Counted from the stretch's first letter, positions 10,955 to 24,400 are shown. The stretch is 64,000 nucleotides of DNA from Solen grandis (GCA_021229015.1 CM037783.1:21833289-21897288), one strand, 5' to 3'. The notes: a model not told the origin generated them from the sequence alone. A program made the numbers and translations.

Positions 10955-12056
10955 AATGTTAAAAACGTGAGGCTGTTGAATACAAAACTAGAGACCATAC
11001 GTACATTAATTTTACAACACGTAAGCACATCTTGGGAATGTCGAACATAAGTATTGTGTTACTCTAATTTGTTTAATGTTCCTTTATTCATATACGATTT
11101 GTTTATTATTTGTAAAAATTCACACTATACAATTCTACATCGTTGACATCGTTATTTTTTTTTTTGCACATTTTTATTGGGTAAAAAAGAAATAAGACTG
11201 CGATATGGAAAATAATATTTGTCTGTTAATCAGTTACATCCAAATATTGTTTGCCCGAAGAAGATGTGTGTTATTTAATATAATGAGAGACAAATGGAGA
11301 TATTTGACAAAAGAAGAGACAAATGAAAATAGAACGGTAATAATAAAATTATCTCCCATGAATGCTGTTTTAGCAATTATATTATTTTTGTTGTTTTTGT
11401 TATTGACCACAAAGGTATCCGGTGGTTGCTTTCCATACAATTCAACACTGATATTGTGGATTTAGTTTTTCTATAGTTTTACACGGAAGAAATTAGCGAG
11501 ATTCCGACGGTCAGATCTCCTCCGACCAAACGTGTTTTTGAATTCGCGAACATTTTAAGGGCGATTTCTCAGGCAAGGGGGTGTTCTTTATCCCTGTATG
11601 TCTTTATTCATCCCTTCCACGCAAAATAAGACCACTTTTATGAAAATCTATCAATAATCAAAGGAGTTACGGTATTGAAACGACATGATGTACGATTTCA
11701 ATGGAAAAAGTTGCCTATCTTCTTAATATATATAAGGTTGTTGAATTTTTTAATGCGGCAGTTTTTCGGCCAAAGCAACGTACCGGATACCTTTGATGAA
11801 CATTGAGCAGTAGTTTGCTCAGCTGATGATTAGGTGTTTATTAGGTCACCCAAGTTATTTGAAAAAGACAACATGAAACACTTACTTGAGTAACGAATAT
11901 GTTTTACGCCAAAGAATCTCTGTCTTGTTCAAATGTTTTATATATTATATAGCATTTCTTACATATAGGCCAGTATTCTTCTAACTATATTTCTTTTGCC
12001 GATGGTATTTGTCCCACATGTTAGTCCTCAATCTGAAAGTATATTGATAAATCATT
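10955..12056. other. Intergenic, no gene recognised
   Basis: AT-rich. A plus-strand ORF at 11,205-11,465 contains a hydrophobic stretch (about residues 52-74) but has no family resemblance and is not supported as a gene. Confidence 0.5.
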
Positions 12057-12244
12057 TTAATGACTGCCGTTGACGCATGTAATCCGCAGGCATATGGGCA
12101 GAACCACCGACCTACCGCAAGTCAGCTTGAAGGCTTCCTCACATGAAAATCCGAATGACCCTACCGGGATTCGAACCCACGCGGTGAGGGGCTGAGTGAG
12201 TGTTAAAGTCATCGACTCTACCCTCTCGGCCACGGAGGCCCCCT
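12057..12244 (-). mobile_element. tRNA-derived SINE, family 1
   Basis: On the minus strand a tRNA-like head starts at 12,244 with GTGGCCGAGAGGG (A-box region) and GTGGGTTCGAATCCC (B box). The body follows (TTCGGATTTTCATGTGAGGA, CTTGCGGTAGGTCGGTGG). The same body recurs at 28.6, 36.4 and 56.6 kb. It is truncated before the common 3' tail. Confidence 0.85.
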
Positions 12245-12269
12245 TCACTGGGTTGTTTCCTCAGTGAAA

Positions 12270-12558
12270 GAAGGAATGTATAGAGAAGTGTTTTGATGCG
12301 GCAAGTGTGAAAGAGAAAAACGGCGACAAAGATGATGCTGACAACATCCTCATCGCTAAGCTGATGGAGTTCATAAAGGCTGACAGTAAGATGATAAACC
12401 TTCCCAGTGATATTTGTAGTATACGTTACATTGGTGCACTTGTAGATGGAGAGCTAGATGGGAACTTGGAGGCTAGCCTCGTGCATGATGTGGCTGGACC
12501 TGGATCAGTGACCACGACAACTGGCCTCTGTATATCAAGTCGCACCAGGGGGCACTAA
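12270..12558 (+). other. Orphan ORF next to the SINE, possible gene fragment
   Basis: An open frame with a credible amino-acid mix reads KECIEKCFDAASVKEKNG through DNILIAKLMEFIKADSK and on to a stop at 12,558. It starts inside the sequence right after the SINE head and has a CAG just before it, but that acceptor would begin with TGA in this frame. Codon use looks more protein-like than that of the surroundings. I do not recognise the family; it may be a relic exon. Confidence 0.3.
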
Positions 12559-13084
12559 ATGGGCTTCGGTAGTTCGAATGTATTGTATTATATTGTATTA
12601 CTAAGTTTTTGCACAGTAACATTGTGGAACTGCATAAGACCATAAAAGGCACTGTTTCAGTACAATGCCTAACAGATTATTCGAGTGCTGAGCTATGCAA
12701 ATGTGAAAAAGATGTTAATATAGTATTTTACATGTTATTCTATTCTTCATCTATTTCTTTAATATCCATTCTTAAAATTCATGCAATTATTGCTATTTAA
12801 TTAATGGATGTTGGTTATGAAGGAATGAAAAGACAAGAAAAATGGTATCACGCCCCAGTTTGATTATTATAAATATCATGAGGTGACGTAACAGACTTTG
12901 GGACCAATGTTTAATACATTTAGCAGATCAAAGATAATAAGAAAAACACCTAATGATGAATTATGTCTTCTATGGAACGCCTTAACTGTCTTATTTTAAC
13001 GACAAGACAGATCATAATCTTTTTTTAAGTTGTAACTTTAATTCTCAAGAACATATTTTAACCCAGTACCATGTGCCACCAATT

Positions 13085-13335
13085 TGACACCCAGAAACTT
13101 TCTTGATTTGAGGGAGGTACTGTTATAGCTCCCTTGCTTAGCGCTCAGCATATAAGGGTAATTTCAGAACTGGTTGGCTCGGTGTCAGGATAATGTGACT
13201 GGGTGTGATATCATACCACATGTCTACGGCGTGATACTGCAGTGTGGCAGCGCTATATCTGTCTCAAGTAGACATCGTCACCAAATGACTGAAATACTGT
13301 CGATGGGACGTTAAACCCAGCAAACAAACAAACAC
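13085..13335 (+). mobile_element. SINE-like repeat, family 2
   Basis: The block 'ACTGGTTGGCTCGGTGTCAG', 'GTGATATCATACCACATGTC' and the tail ATGACTGAAATACTGTCG, then (CAAA)n, matches the 3' half of the repeat at 35.4-35.6 kb. The tail is shared with SINE family 1. Confidence 0.7.
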
Positions 13336-14891
13336 ATTTCGGGAGATTGGGGATATATCCAAGTATGTGCCTTGCATTTAAAAACAAAGGTGACATGGAA
13401 AAATATGTTTTGTGTATCTATGCGTGCGTGTCTGATGTGTGTACTTGTTCATATATGTGAATACATCCGTTTATCTTTATCTAGGATTATCGACGTGTTC
13501 TGTGATGTGTAATCTCTTGTTTGCACGTGATCATGGACAATGTCAAGTCTATTTCGTTTGTATACGGTGTTGTTTTGTAATTTCTTGATCTTGAAAAGCA
13601 CTGAGAGCTAGATCAAATGATTAGGAAGCGATCAATACAGCTTTAATACCAGGAAGTTTGAAAACGTTTGTTGCAGTCTATTAAATATATTAATACGACA
13701 ATGATTAAAACAGTATTAAGCAATGCTTACCTTCTGTGTAAAGAAACGAAACAAATTAATTCTAGCCGACACAAATGACAAGTACAAACTTGATATGTGC
13801 GTATCTCTGTGACGCATGCGTAACAAATATCATTATGACGTACTTGTTGGAAATCCAAAATTTATAAATAACATTTTAAGGGATGTCTTTTAGCGCAATA
13901 TCACCGTAACATAACACGTTTAAGCAGTAATTTCAGGAAAATAAGAAAAGGGAATGTTCTACGAACGAAAGTTCTTTATTTTCTTAAGCATACAAGTTTA
14001 TCTCACAAAAAGCGATCAATAAAATTGCAGTCAGCAAGTGCACACTGCAGTATTCGGAGTGCTCTAAGTAAAAGTAGGTCAGCATGTTAAACGATATTTT
14101 CAAAAAGCGAAATGGATAAATAATAGAGGAATATGATATCCGGGTCACAGATTATTTAAATGTAAAGTACATATCTAAGATAATGCTAATGTGTGGTTGC
14201 ATGTATAAATATTGCCCTGTCTACAGCGTTATCCTTTATTTAATACAGTAAACGTGTGATAATCCGAGTATTAATCGCAATGTTCGGAACTTCGAGAATA
14301 TTCTTATCTTAAGTTTAGAAAGACACCGCTACGGGACCGGGGAAAGACCTCGAATTAGATACGGTCATCGTGAAATCGCTCCCCGGAATATAGGGCATTG
14401 ATATTGTTACACCCGGGTTTTACAAAAACCGATGTACTATCATTAAAGTGTTAATTTAAAAGTGACTTTAATTGCATGTTTCAACATGGATATTTCAACA
14501 ATAATTTAACCTTTAAGGTCTCCGTGTTAATCACGTGAAGCATGTGGCATCTCACCATGCATGAAATATGCATTTTGACTTGATTTAATTAACAAGCCAA
14601 CTACATATGAAACGAATTGTGGTTGCCATATATCTGTCTCTACTTCCTATGTAGATTTCCTTTTATCGTTCATTCTGAACATCGGGTCAAAGCCACATGA
14701 TTCCGGGTTCTTGAATTTCCTATGTGTTTACATTTATTCCTTCGAAATTCATAAGTGTCTGTTAAATTTGTTGATGCCTTCACCATCCATGGCACTTAAA
14801 TATACATTCAAGTAAGTCTGATTGTGTAAATTCCATTGTTAAACCACTTTTAGACAGTATTCATTTTATTGTTTATTATACTGAACATAAC
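13336..14891. other. Intergenic, nothing recognised
   Basis: AT-rich sequence with no supported ORF or recognisable repeat. Confidence 0.5.
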
Positions 14892-17036
14892 CTAGCAAGC
14901 AATAGTAGCGAACAATAAGCTCAGCAAGCAATAAGTCAGAGTTATCCCGCCTGACGAAATCGATATTTCCCTATCCTGTTTTCGGGAATTTACCGGACAA
15001 CAGGAATTTATCAACACAATCTATCAAGCAACAGTGAAAGAAAGGATTATATTTGATATCAACGAACACTACTGGTTAATCAAAACGGCAAAATTCAAAC
15101 CCTTATATATTTTAAACAGTGTATAAAATATGATAACTACATTGATTACATCAGGAAATATTTTTTTCCGTTATATTAAAGGAAGATAGTGGACTGTACA
15201 CACTGTACAGTACTGTGCAGTGTTGATCAATAAACAGTTAGGTACCGCAGAGTAATTAATTGCATTGAAGTTATATGGTTGATTTAAACACACCATATTA
15301 ATAACTTTAGGAAAGTAAAACAACAACGTACATCAGAAAGATAAGAAACATAATTCAGTCTATCAGACCAGGAAATATTCTATATAATATAAAGGGCCTG
15401 ATCTGACTTATATATAAGGCTAAATTATAATAATTATATATGTATTAAATATACACTTTAAGATTTTTTTCACAATTTAGATATATACAAAATAATATTT
15501 ATAATATAATACAGGGCTTTCCCACTTCATTATTCTTTAGGTCTTCCCCTCTGAATATTTCTTTAAAATCATGCAAAAAATAAATAAACTATCCCCCTAC
15601 GAAACATGTAGCGAAAATATAATCTGGACCCAAATCTGCTTTTGACTCAAATTTTTTTTTTTCCAAAATGTAAAGATTTTTTTTTCTCCCAAAAACATAA
15701 AAAGGGTTCCATCCCCTCAGCAATAATAAATGAGAAAAAAAGTGTGAAACATTAAGACTAGGAATATGTATATAGCAGGAAATAATAACCACAAAATAAG
15801 ACCAAGCATGAGCAAATATCCGATAACAGATTGAAACTCAATGTAACTCCATAAGACTAGGTATACGTATGTAGCAGTTTACAATAGTTACAGAATATAG
15901 ATTGAAAAGCAATCAATATGACCCCATAAGACTAGGTATAGGCATGTAGCAGGATGTAATAGCTACAAAATAAAACCAAGTATGGGTCTCTATCATATCT
16001 AGGTCAAAAGTAATATCAAATTGATGTATGTGTACATGGCCGTAATAACAAAAATAGCCATTCATAGCCATTTGATATAACTTCTGACGTGGATATGATA
16101 GCGTCCCATACTTGGTCTGATTTTGTTACTATTACATCCTGCTACATGCCTATACCTTGTCTTATGGTGTCACATTGATAAGAGTTCCAGCAATAGTCAT
16201 CCATATGGCTACGAACGGCTATTTTTTCATTTACTTCTATGTACACATATAACAATTTCATATAACTTCTGACCTGGGTATAATTGAGACCCATACTTTG
16301 ACTTATTTTGTAGCTTTTACATCTGCTACACGCCTATATCTAGTCTTATGGGGTCACATTGATAAGGTTTCCATCTATAGTCATCTATATGGCTACGAAA
16401 GGCTATTTTTGCATATTGGACTATATACACATATAACAATTTGATATAACGTCTGACCTGGATATGATGGAGACCCATACTTGGTCTTATTTTTTAGCTG
16501 TTACATCCTCCTACGTCGCTATATCTAGTCTTATGGGGTCACATAGATTCGGTTTCAATCTATGGTCATCTATATGGCTATGAATGGCTATTATTTGCAT
16601 TGACTGCCATCTACACATGCAATTATTGACATAACTTTTGACCTGGATATGATAGATATATATTTGGTCTTTTTTTTGTATTTTAGTAGCCATTATATCA
16701 AGCTACAACCCTATATCTTGTCTAATGGTGTTACATTGATTTTTTTCCTTTTCTGTTTTTTATATATTTATTTATTTTTGTTGAAATTAAAAGCCTTGTT
16801 TATTTAAAAACATATATTTAAACATCTTCATTTAATTGAAATTATTATTTTTGTTCTTTTTTTCGAGAATCACTGAAATAGATAGAAGTAAAAAAAAATA
16901 CTTTTATACATTTTTATCTTATGCGATAAATATGGTCAGTATTTTCACTGTTTGTCCGCATACGGCATCCGCCGCATTTTTTGTAGGGGAGGTAATTACC
17001 GCTACTATTGCTTGCTACTTATTGCTCGCTGACTAG
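14892..17036. mobile_element. Candidate inverted-repeat element enclosing a satellite
   Basis: The two ends are inverted copies built from the short motif AGCAAGCAATA (left 14,892-14,945; right, reverse complement, 16,990-17,036). Both contain CAAGCAATAGTAGCG. The interior carries the inverted satellite at 15.8-16.75 kb. No transposase ORF is seen. The boundary call is tentative because no target duplication was found. Confidence 0.45.
15780..16750. repeat. Satellite-like repeat, unit about 185 bp, switching orientation near 16,040
   Basis: On the right, units recur about every 185 bases (near 16,070, 16,257, 16,440 and 16,620), each with 'ATATAACTTCTGACCTGG', 'CCATACTTGGTCT' and 'CTTATGGGGTCACAT'. 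On the left, 15,800-16,015, the same words occur reverse-complemented (CCATAAGACTAGGTATA at about 15,810, 15,850 and 15,930). The block is therefore a palindrome of tandem repeats. Confidence 0.8.
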
Positions 17037-17239
17037 TGTTTATCGTTTACTTTAAAACTTTGTCCAAGTTACACCATGTTTTCTGTAGGATTCTAGGAAA
17101 TTCTTCAGTGATTCATCAAAAATCGATAATTTTAACTGTGTATAGTCAAGTGAAGGTATTTACTGTAAAAGTTCAACTTGTTGAGTTTTATTTTTTTAGG
17201 GATTTGACAGCCATTTTTCCTTGTTCAAATTCATTAAAG

Positions 17240-17350
17240 TTAGTACCAAATCTGGGTATCTACCACTTTTTGGGTAGAGGTTACCAGTTGCGTTACCAAT
17301 TCTGGGTACGTTCTACCAAAAATGGGTAGATCTACTAACTTTGGGTAGGT
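17240..17350. repeat. Cluster of five short imperfect palindromes
   Basis: Five successive near-palindromes of the form CTACCAAAATTGGGTAG occur within 110 bases (TACCAAATCTGGGTA, TACCACTTTTTGGGTA, TACCAATTCTGGGTA, TACCAAAAATGGGTA, TACTAACTTTGGGTA). Each pairs TACC with GGGTA across 6-8 bases. Confidence 0.8.
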
Positions 17351-19524
17351 GCTACCTCTGCTTAGTATATTTAAGTGGCGCATTTTTGGTTCAGAGTCAG
17401 TTTAATTGGGGGTTTTTGGGGGTTTGATCTAAGCTAGCTTGATTCAGAGGGGCAGTTTACGTTAGTCAGTTACTATCTAAACTTGATTCAGAGGGGGAGC
17501 TTACGATAATCTTTGTTCAAGACAGCATACGATAAATCGTCATTGGGGACTGGATCTATGCTGAATTATTTAGTTTATAACAGTGCGTAGATTTATCTTA
17601 TATTATAAAAGGCCGCAATATTGTTGGGATCCAATGGAAATACCTGAAGTTACGAACATGATTTTTATAATACATTTTTAGTTATTTTAGGCAGAGATAC
17701 ATTTGAGGAGATCTAACCTAATCAACATTTAACTTTGTTTTAAAACTGGTACCATTTGTCGCTACGAGAGTTTATATTAGACTCGCGATATATATAGTCA
17801 GGCCATATATTTTAACACCGAGATTTATGTATACATGTACTATTATACGCGGAGACCTTGACAGTAGTAATATTTGAAAGGATCAAACTATTTACGTAGT
17901 GTCTTGTGAGACATCTCATCTGGTTGAACATGTTTGATACTTAGACATTTATGAAGTTTTAATAGTATTTAAAAATATATTGGACCTCACCAAAATAAAG
18001 TTGAAGTTAATTTAAATCGGTGTTGTATTTATTGCTGTTTACATAGTCAACTGATAAGCTTGGTCTACCGAGAGCTCCATCACATGTATAATTTGCAAGC
18101 TACCCTATGTAATGTTGTACGTTGGATGGACAATTAGAGTTAGAACGGTTCAGTCCATGAGTCTTTTCGAAGGCCCGTACCCACCGGACCGCAACAATAT
18201 ATACCTGTATCTCCTCTCATGCTAGATCCCTTCGTGTCTTAAAGGAAACAATACATGGAGCTAAGTCAACGGGTGTTATCACCCAGTCAAGGAGACACCG
18301 AGTGTAATTGTACTTATTTGATATTACCAGGTGAAGTACATATTGATACCGTATTAGAGTAGGACTAAGACCACACTTAATTTTACTATATGTTCTATAT
18401 AAGCATATATGCAAATGACAATTTCTGTAAGGGAAATTGACATCCAAACTTACCCTCATTAGATAGATCTATTCAAGAGAAATAATTCTGTACATTTTAA
18501 ACATGGGGTCACCAGACTACTTTTTGACCTATTTAAGGTTAAATAACATAAGTATGAATTTAGTGCACCGGTCGGCCATTTCACTCCAATTTTCTCAAAA
18601 ATTCCCCCCTCAGTAATGCTCAACTTTTAAGGTTGTTGTGCAATAAGGCCTCTAAATTGGGCATTTTATGGCAATTTTAACTGTGTTCTATAGAATTTAA
18701 TCCTTTATTGCATGTCTTTCAGTCAAAAACTCACCTTAATTCAGCATTAAATAGGGTCACTATTTTCAGTGTAGGCACATCCGGATACAGGGTAACCAAG
18801 GGCAGGTAATTGAGGTCTTAGTCCAGTAGCTCGGTCACAAATGGTCTTCAGTCATCCAATGCATTATTCCGTGCTAGTAAAGGAAATAGGGAATTTCTCC
18901 ATTGCAAGCAATAGCGTTCGGCATTAAACCTATATTTAGAATTATAAAACCTGTATTTAGAATATATGTTCCGTCCTCTTCGCGCATGAGCTCACTTCAC
19001 AGGCTGAAAAAATCAATAACACTAACAATTTGCTACCCGGAACTGGCGAAGATATCATGTTACTGTACATTTTTCTTGGTACCGCAAACAGCCGGATAGC
19101 ACATATCTGTCCTTATCCATCACATAGCCACAAAATTTTGTTATTTCCAACTGTGGTAATGTAGCAAAACTGTCAGGGAATATATATAACATAAAAAATA
19201 TTTAGCAATCAAATTTTGTAGTGTGAAAATATAATCCGTCTCTCGAAAACCCGTTAGTGATTCGTCGATTTTAATTAACTTTGATCGGTTAACATAGTTC
19301 TACTTGCACAGAAAAGGAGAATTTTCAATACAAATATAAAACAATATGATGCTGATATCATTATTGCAGAGTACATGTATTTAAGTGTAATTATAACGTC
19401 ATTTGATGACGTAATGGCAAAATTCTACGATTTTTTTATAAATCCTATTATGCAAAGATTAATGTCTAATTGACATTGAATTGATAACTATATAAATATA
19501 CATATTATTCAATTTCGATAAATC
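17350..19524. other. Intergenic, nothing recognised except a short direct repeat
   Basis: CTTGATTCAGAGGGG occurs twice (about 17,438 and 17,483) with similar flanks. The rest shows no supported gene. Confidence 0.5.
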
Positions 19525-20070
19525 CGTACAGATTGTCCCACTTAATCGTCCAATGAAATTTTGTATTTTGTTCAGAATTTGACAGATATATTGCATAAAA
19601 TTAACTTTGATGGCTTGATATGGAGAAAATATGATTATATGGGGCCGACATAATGAAAAGCATATTATTGGCGGAGCTAGTTTCGGCGGCGACCACTTAA
19701 CGCCATATTTTGTTCACTCAAAATATAAAGAAATGTTCTTAGCGACACTGACTATGAGCCGTACTTAAAACATCACGTGAAACTGTCAATCAAACGGGAG
19801 GCGGGTCTATAATGCGAGGTCAAAGGCAAAACTGTATGGCGTACGTGACAAACTGTAAATATGTTATCGTCAAATTTTATGTATTATTATCATTTATATT
19901 TAGAATTTTATGGAATTATCGCAAGCGACGCAAAGCCTCCCGTTTGATTGACAGTTTCACTTGATGTTTTTAGAACGGTTCAGAGACAACTTCGCAGAGA
20001 ACATTTACATAAATCATGACGTAAAGCAGTCGTCACCGCAACTAGTTCCGCCCATAATTACTCAGAAATT
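19525..20070. repeat. Dispersed repeat, copy 2, with long inverted arms
   Basis: The left arm (about 19,665-19,830) and right arm (about 19,930-20,065) are inverted copies of each other, including 'AAACTGTCAATCAAACGGGAGG' cores and 'AGTTCCGCCCATAAT' type ends. They are separated by about 100 bases. The left arm also matches the repeat at 8.0-8.65 kb. Confidence 0.75.
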
Positions 20071-21000
20071 TATTTATTATGTATTTAAACATTTGAGTAT
20101 TTCTTATCCCTTTATTAAATATATTTAATTGTAACATTGTCTATAAGAGTAGTACGTAAGGTATAATAAACAATTATATGTATATCATATTGTTGATAAA
20201 CGTTGTATCTAGTTAATATGTTAAGTTTAAGTACATTTAGTGCAATGATTTTATTACAGAAAATGGTATCGAAATACAAATTAAGTTCTATTCTCCGCAT
20301 TATGAAAATTATATAAATATAGGTAGTACTTTTTTGATGAGTAAATTATAGTTGTTACTTTTCTGCAACATTTATAATATGTAGTGTAAGTATTTACAGG
20401 GACGACAGGAGTGTATATGAGTGAGTATGAGTTTGTATGTCAGTGAATGAGTCGGCGTGAGAGGGTTTTGGTTTCACGTGTCTAAAGTTTGTCAAAATAT
20501 ATATTATTGTATTGACGATGTACAATATTGTACAAGTCAAAATAATCCGCGCTTGTCAAGTAGGCGCCATTCACACTCCATATCCAGACTTCGCGGTTCT
20601 TTTTATGTGATAAATTTTTTTTACCAAAATACAGCAGCAATTCATTAGCCGATTAAATAGGACAAACTGTTGTTAAATATAAAGTGGTTGTTAGCGTAAT
20701 GTAGTCTATGTTTGGTACAAGATTTAATCGAACCCGATATATTACCCCATGATTGGCTGGATAGGAGGATTTTGAAAAAATGTTATAAACAACAACGTAC
20801 ACCAAGTTTTCTATGGTATATCTGGTTTCCCTGAGTAACATCTGAAGTCCGAGGAAGATATTTATTAGTCGCTTCCTTTTAAGTAATGTAAATTTAAACA
20901 AGTATACACTTAATATCTTACTGTAGGTTCTAATATTTTGCTTAAAAACCTCATAATCAAATTACACATATTATTTAAAGCTTTTTATAGATAAGCCCCC
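20070..21000. other. Intergenic, nothing recognised
   Basis: AT-rich, only chance ORFs. A (TC)n microsatellite follows at 21,001-21,037. Confidence 0.5.
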
Positions 21001-21037
21001 ATCTCTCTCTTCTCTCTCTCTCTCTCTCTCTCTCTCA
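21001..21037. repeat. (TC)n microsatellite
   Basis: About 35 bases of near-pure TC just downstream of the poly(A) signal of the first C1q gene. Confidence 0.95.
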
Positions 21038-21070
21038 ATCCATACTAATTTATATTCATGTGTTTTATTA

Positions 21071-21080
21071 TTTATTTATT
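21071..21080 (-). promoter_or_regulatory. Poly(A) signals of C1q gene A
   Basis: On the minus strand, two overlapping AATAAA hexamers begin 2 bases after the stop codon. A third variant lies just beyond (AATAAAA). The 3' UTR may be very short. Confidence 0.6.
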
Positions 21081-21082
21081 CA

Positions 21083-21498
21083 TCACTCGGTTTCGAATAA
21101 CAACCAACCAGAAAACATGGTATGATAAAATCCATGAAGTTCCCCTCCAGCCTCCCTGGTTCGCACCCATATCTGCGAGCTGTTCCTCAACTCTAGCACC
21201 CAGAGTTTTGATTGCGACAGGTACCCGTGTCTGTCATTACCATCAATAAATAAGTCATTGACATGTCTTCCATCCTTCACAATATCAAGGTAGAGTGAAT
21301 GACCAGCTCTTTCCATCACCGACAGATGAAATACGTAAACCCCGTTGTTGGGAGCTACGAAGATACCGGTATTCGGATTGTAGTAGTTGCCGGAGTTGGT
21401 AATGATTCCATCAAATATAATCGTCTGATGAGCCTTTAGGTTTGGAATGTCACGTGCAGATACTCCTGCTGTGAAAGCTGGTGGCATGAACTGTTGTC
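21083..21498 (-). CDS. C1q gene A exon 3: C1q globular domain
   Basis: A 416-nt exon, acceptor ATCACTAG, phase 1 in, stop TGA at 21,083-21,085. It carries the family pattern: PAFTAGV, 'HQTIIFDGIITN', 'NPNTGIFVAPNNGVYVF', 'LWVLELRN', 'SGWLLFE'. It matches the exon at 32,998-33,413 residue for residue over most of its length and is exactly the same size. Confidence 0.93.
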
Positions 21499-24400
21499 CT
21501 AGTGATTGTAAAGAAAATGTTTAGTTTTGTTATTTAAGAAGTTGTGAATTACAAAACAAGGGCACCGCATGCGGGTGCCAACGCTCGTCTGTTTTAGCCA
21601 ACATTAAACATTTTTGTTCAACATTAAAAAAAGTTGGCCTTGAAAATCTCAACTAAAACTGTGCACCTTTACTTGCAAAGTTGAAGTACCATACCCTTTA
21701 TATTTGACCCTTTGACCTTGAAGGATGACCTTGACCTATGCATGGAATAGAATGTATACAACACAAAGATGTAAAATTTGTAGACAACTATTACAATGGC
21801 TAATCCATTGAGTTTTCGATAATGAATACAGAACCGTAAAATTTAAGACATTTTTAAATGCTCTAACTTTTTTATCTGTCTAGTGATCATGATCAAAATG
21901 AAGCTTTCAAAAGTTACAGCAAAAATAGGTTAATGGTCAAGGTCAATAGGTGAAACATTTGCATATGTCTGAATAGGTCTTAAGATGAATATGCATACCA
22001 AAAATAAAAGTTGTATGTCAAATAATAAAGAAGTCATGGCTAACGTTAAATGTTTTGTTAAAAATTTCAAAAATAGGTCAAAGTTCAAAGGTCAAAAGTC
22101 AAAAGTCCAAAAGTGTAACATTGATTGAAAGGTCTTCACATGTGAAAAAATTTTTTTAAAATACAGCAAAAATAGGTCAAATCATATTATAAATGAGCAC
22201 CCAGCTACATGGTAAACGTTATTGTTGTAGTGAGTGTTAATCCTAGAATATTAACACAGATTTCTTAGAAATTTGAATATATTGTAGACTTCTAGTGTTT
22301 GCATAAGTTTAGGACTGACACCTAAAACTCGACTAGCCGCTGTTCTAATAAATAAATAAATAAGTAAATAAATAAATAAATAAATAAATACCTCTATTTG
22401 AATTCCTACCCAAATTCATTTAATTTGCTATGGCCAAATGCTAAAATTTACACATGACAGGTCGCAACAAACTTTCGACACATTACTAAAGTGCGTCCAG
22501 CAGTTTAACTATTCGTCGCCAAATTGTGTTTATGGTCCAGCAAGTGAGCGTGGGAATTGTAAATACACGCATTTATTGACTTTGAGCAAATAGCCTTTAA
22601 CTCCATGTCAGTGGATGCTTGCATCTACACTGTTCAAGGTCTTTATAAACATTTGAAGGACCACGATTATAATATAATGATGGGTTACCTTAATATTGAT
22701 ATAAGGTTAAAATTTATAATAATATTTATGCTCTCTTTAATTTTGAATTAAAAAGGTAGATTCTGCAGTTTGGCACGTAGCCTCATATGAACCAACATTT
22801 ATTCCAGCTATGCTTAACATAATTCGTACCTACCTGTTAATTTAGTTTTACAAACTGATGAGGATATAATACTTATAAATTACATTGATTAAAAAGAAAT
22901 ATGGCCCTCGAAAAAGGGACATGGCTCTTTTGTGACTAGAAACTAAATAAAAAAAATGTTTAGAAAATGTAGTGTCTTGATTTGCGAACAAATTTATCTT
23001 AATAACGCCCCAAAATTAGATTGGGAAATTAAACGTTAACATACTTATTGGGTATTTTTTTTAACATAGTGCCATTTTCATATTTTGTCCTATTTCTTCA
23101 GCATTATTTGAATATTTACCGTGACCTCTATCAATATGTGAATTTGATGGTCTTTGTAGATACTTCAAACTTACATGGACACTTACCAGTGGAACATATA
23201 TGCTTATGGCAAATTAACTTATTTGGCTTTACTTTCAATATTTATTGATTATCCGTAAAGAAGTAAGTTACTTCGCTTACTTTCAATATGTATTGAGTAT
23301 ACGTAGAAAATAACTTATTTCGCTTTTCTGTCAATAGTAATTGAACTTCCTTAAAATAATTGAGTAAGTGCGCTTTACTTTCAATAGTAATTGAGTCTCC
23401 TTAAAATAACTGAGTAAGTGCGCTTTACTTTAATAATTAATTAAAAAAAAAAAATTGTTTTTTTTTCCTTAAAATATTTTTTACTTAGTATTTAAAGTGA
23501 AACCATGTCATAATTTAATTCAGTAACAAGCATACAACACAGTGCATTTAATTATGATTATGATACATTTAATTATGATACATTGAATAGCTATATCTAT
23601 TAGTTTTCGGAGATCAGTGTTGCAACGTTAAATGTCGCACCAACACTAAATGTCGCACTTGACGTTATATGTCGCCAGGCTGACGCTAAATGTCGCAACC
23701 AACGCTAAATGTCGCAAAACCGTCTTACGTTATATTTCGCATCTGTAACGCCAAATGTCGCAAAGAACTGCACTGCCGCTATGTGTCGCAACATCAACGC
23801 TAAATGTCGCATTCCTTTATAAGTGGAAATTAATAATCCCACATAACAACATACTACAGAATCGCAGTGCCAGACAATCGTTAATATTCTTTTGAGTTGT
23901 TTCCCTTTTGATAGGTAAGTGGAATCTATCGGAGTCTATAGTCAATAGTATTAAATTTCTGAAACATGTGTTAAAATCATCGTAAAGTATCCATAATTCT
24001 TGTATTCTTATTTTCAGCTTCCAGTTCTAACCCTTTATGTATACTCCTGTAATTTGTAATGAATATCTGTCATATAAATGCTTTACAAATAGAATATGTT
24101 TAAACCAACAGTACAAACACAATGAGCAGTTAGGGCAAGTTCACATGGAACAGTTAGGGCAAGTTCACACGGAACAGTTTGGGCAAGTTCACGGAACAGT
24201 TAGAGCAAGTTCACATGGAACAGTTTGGGCAAGTTCACGGAACAGTTAGAGCAAGTTCACATGGAACAGTTAGAGCAAGTTCACACGGAACAGTTAGGGA
24301 AAGTTCACATGGAACAGTTTGGGCAAGTTCACGTGCAAAATTTTGATTTTTTTTTACTCTAACGTTATCTTCACTTCATTTGTTTCTTCGTCCCCCTGGA

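Noticed and set aside
11205..11465. Small membrane protein gene
   Set aside because: One hydrophobic stretch in AT-rich DNA, with no family, no splice signals and no conservation to judge from.
24037..24249. ORF encoding a repetitive Gln/Val/His-rich protein
   Set aside because: It only reads through the 22-24 bp minisatellite; mixed 22 and 24 base units destroy the frame.
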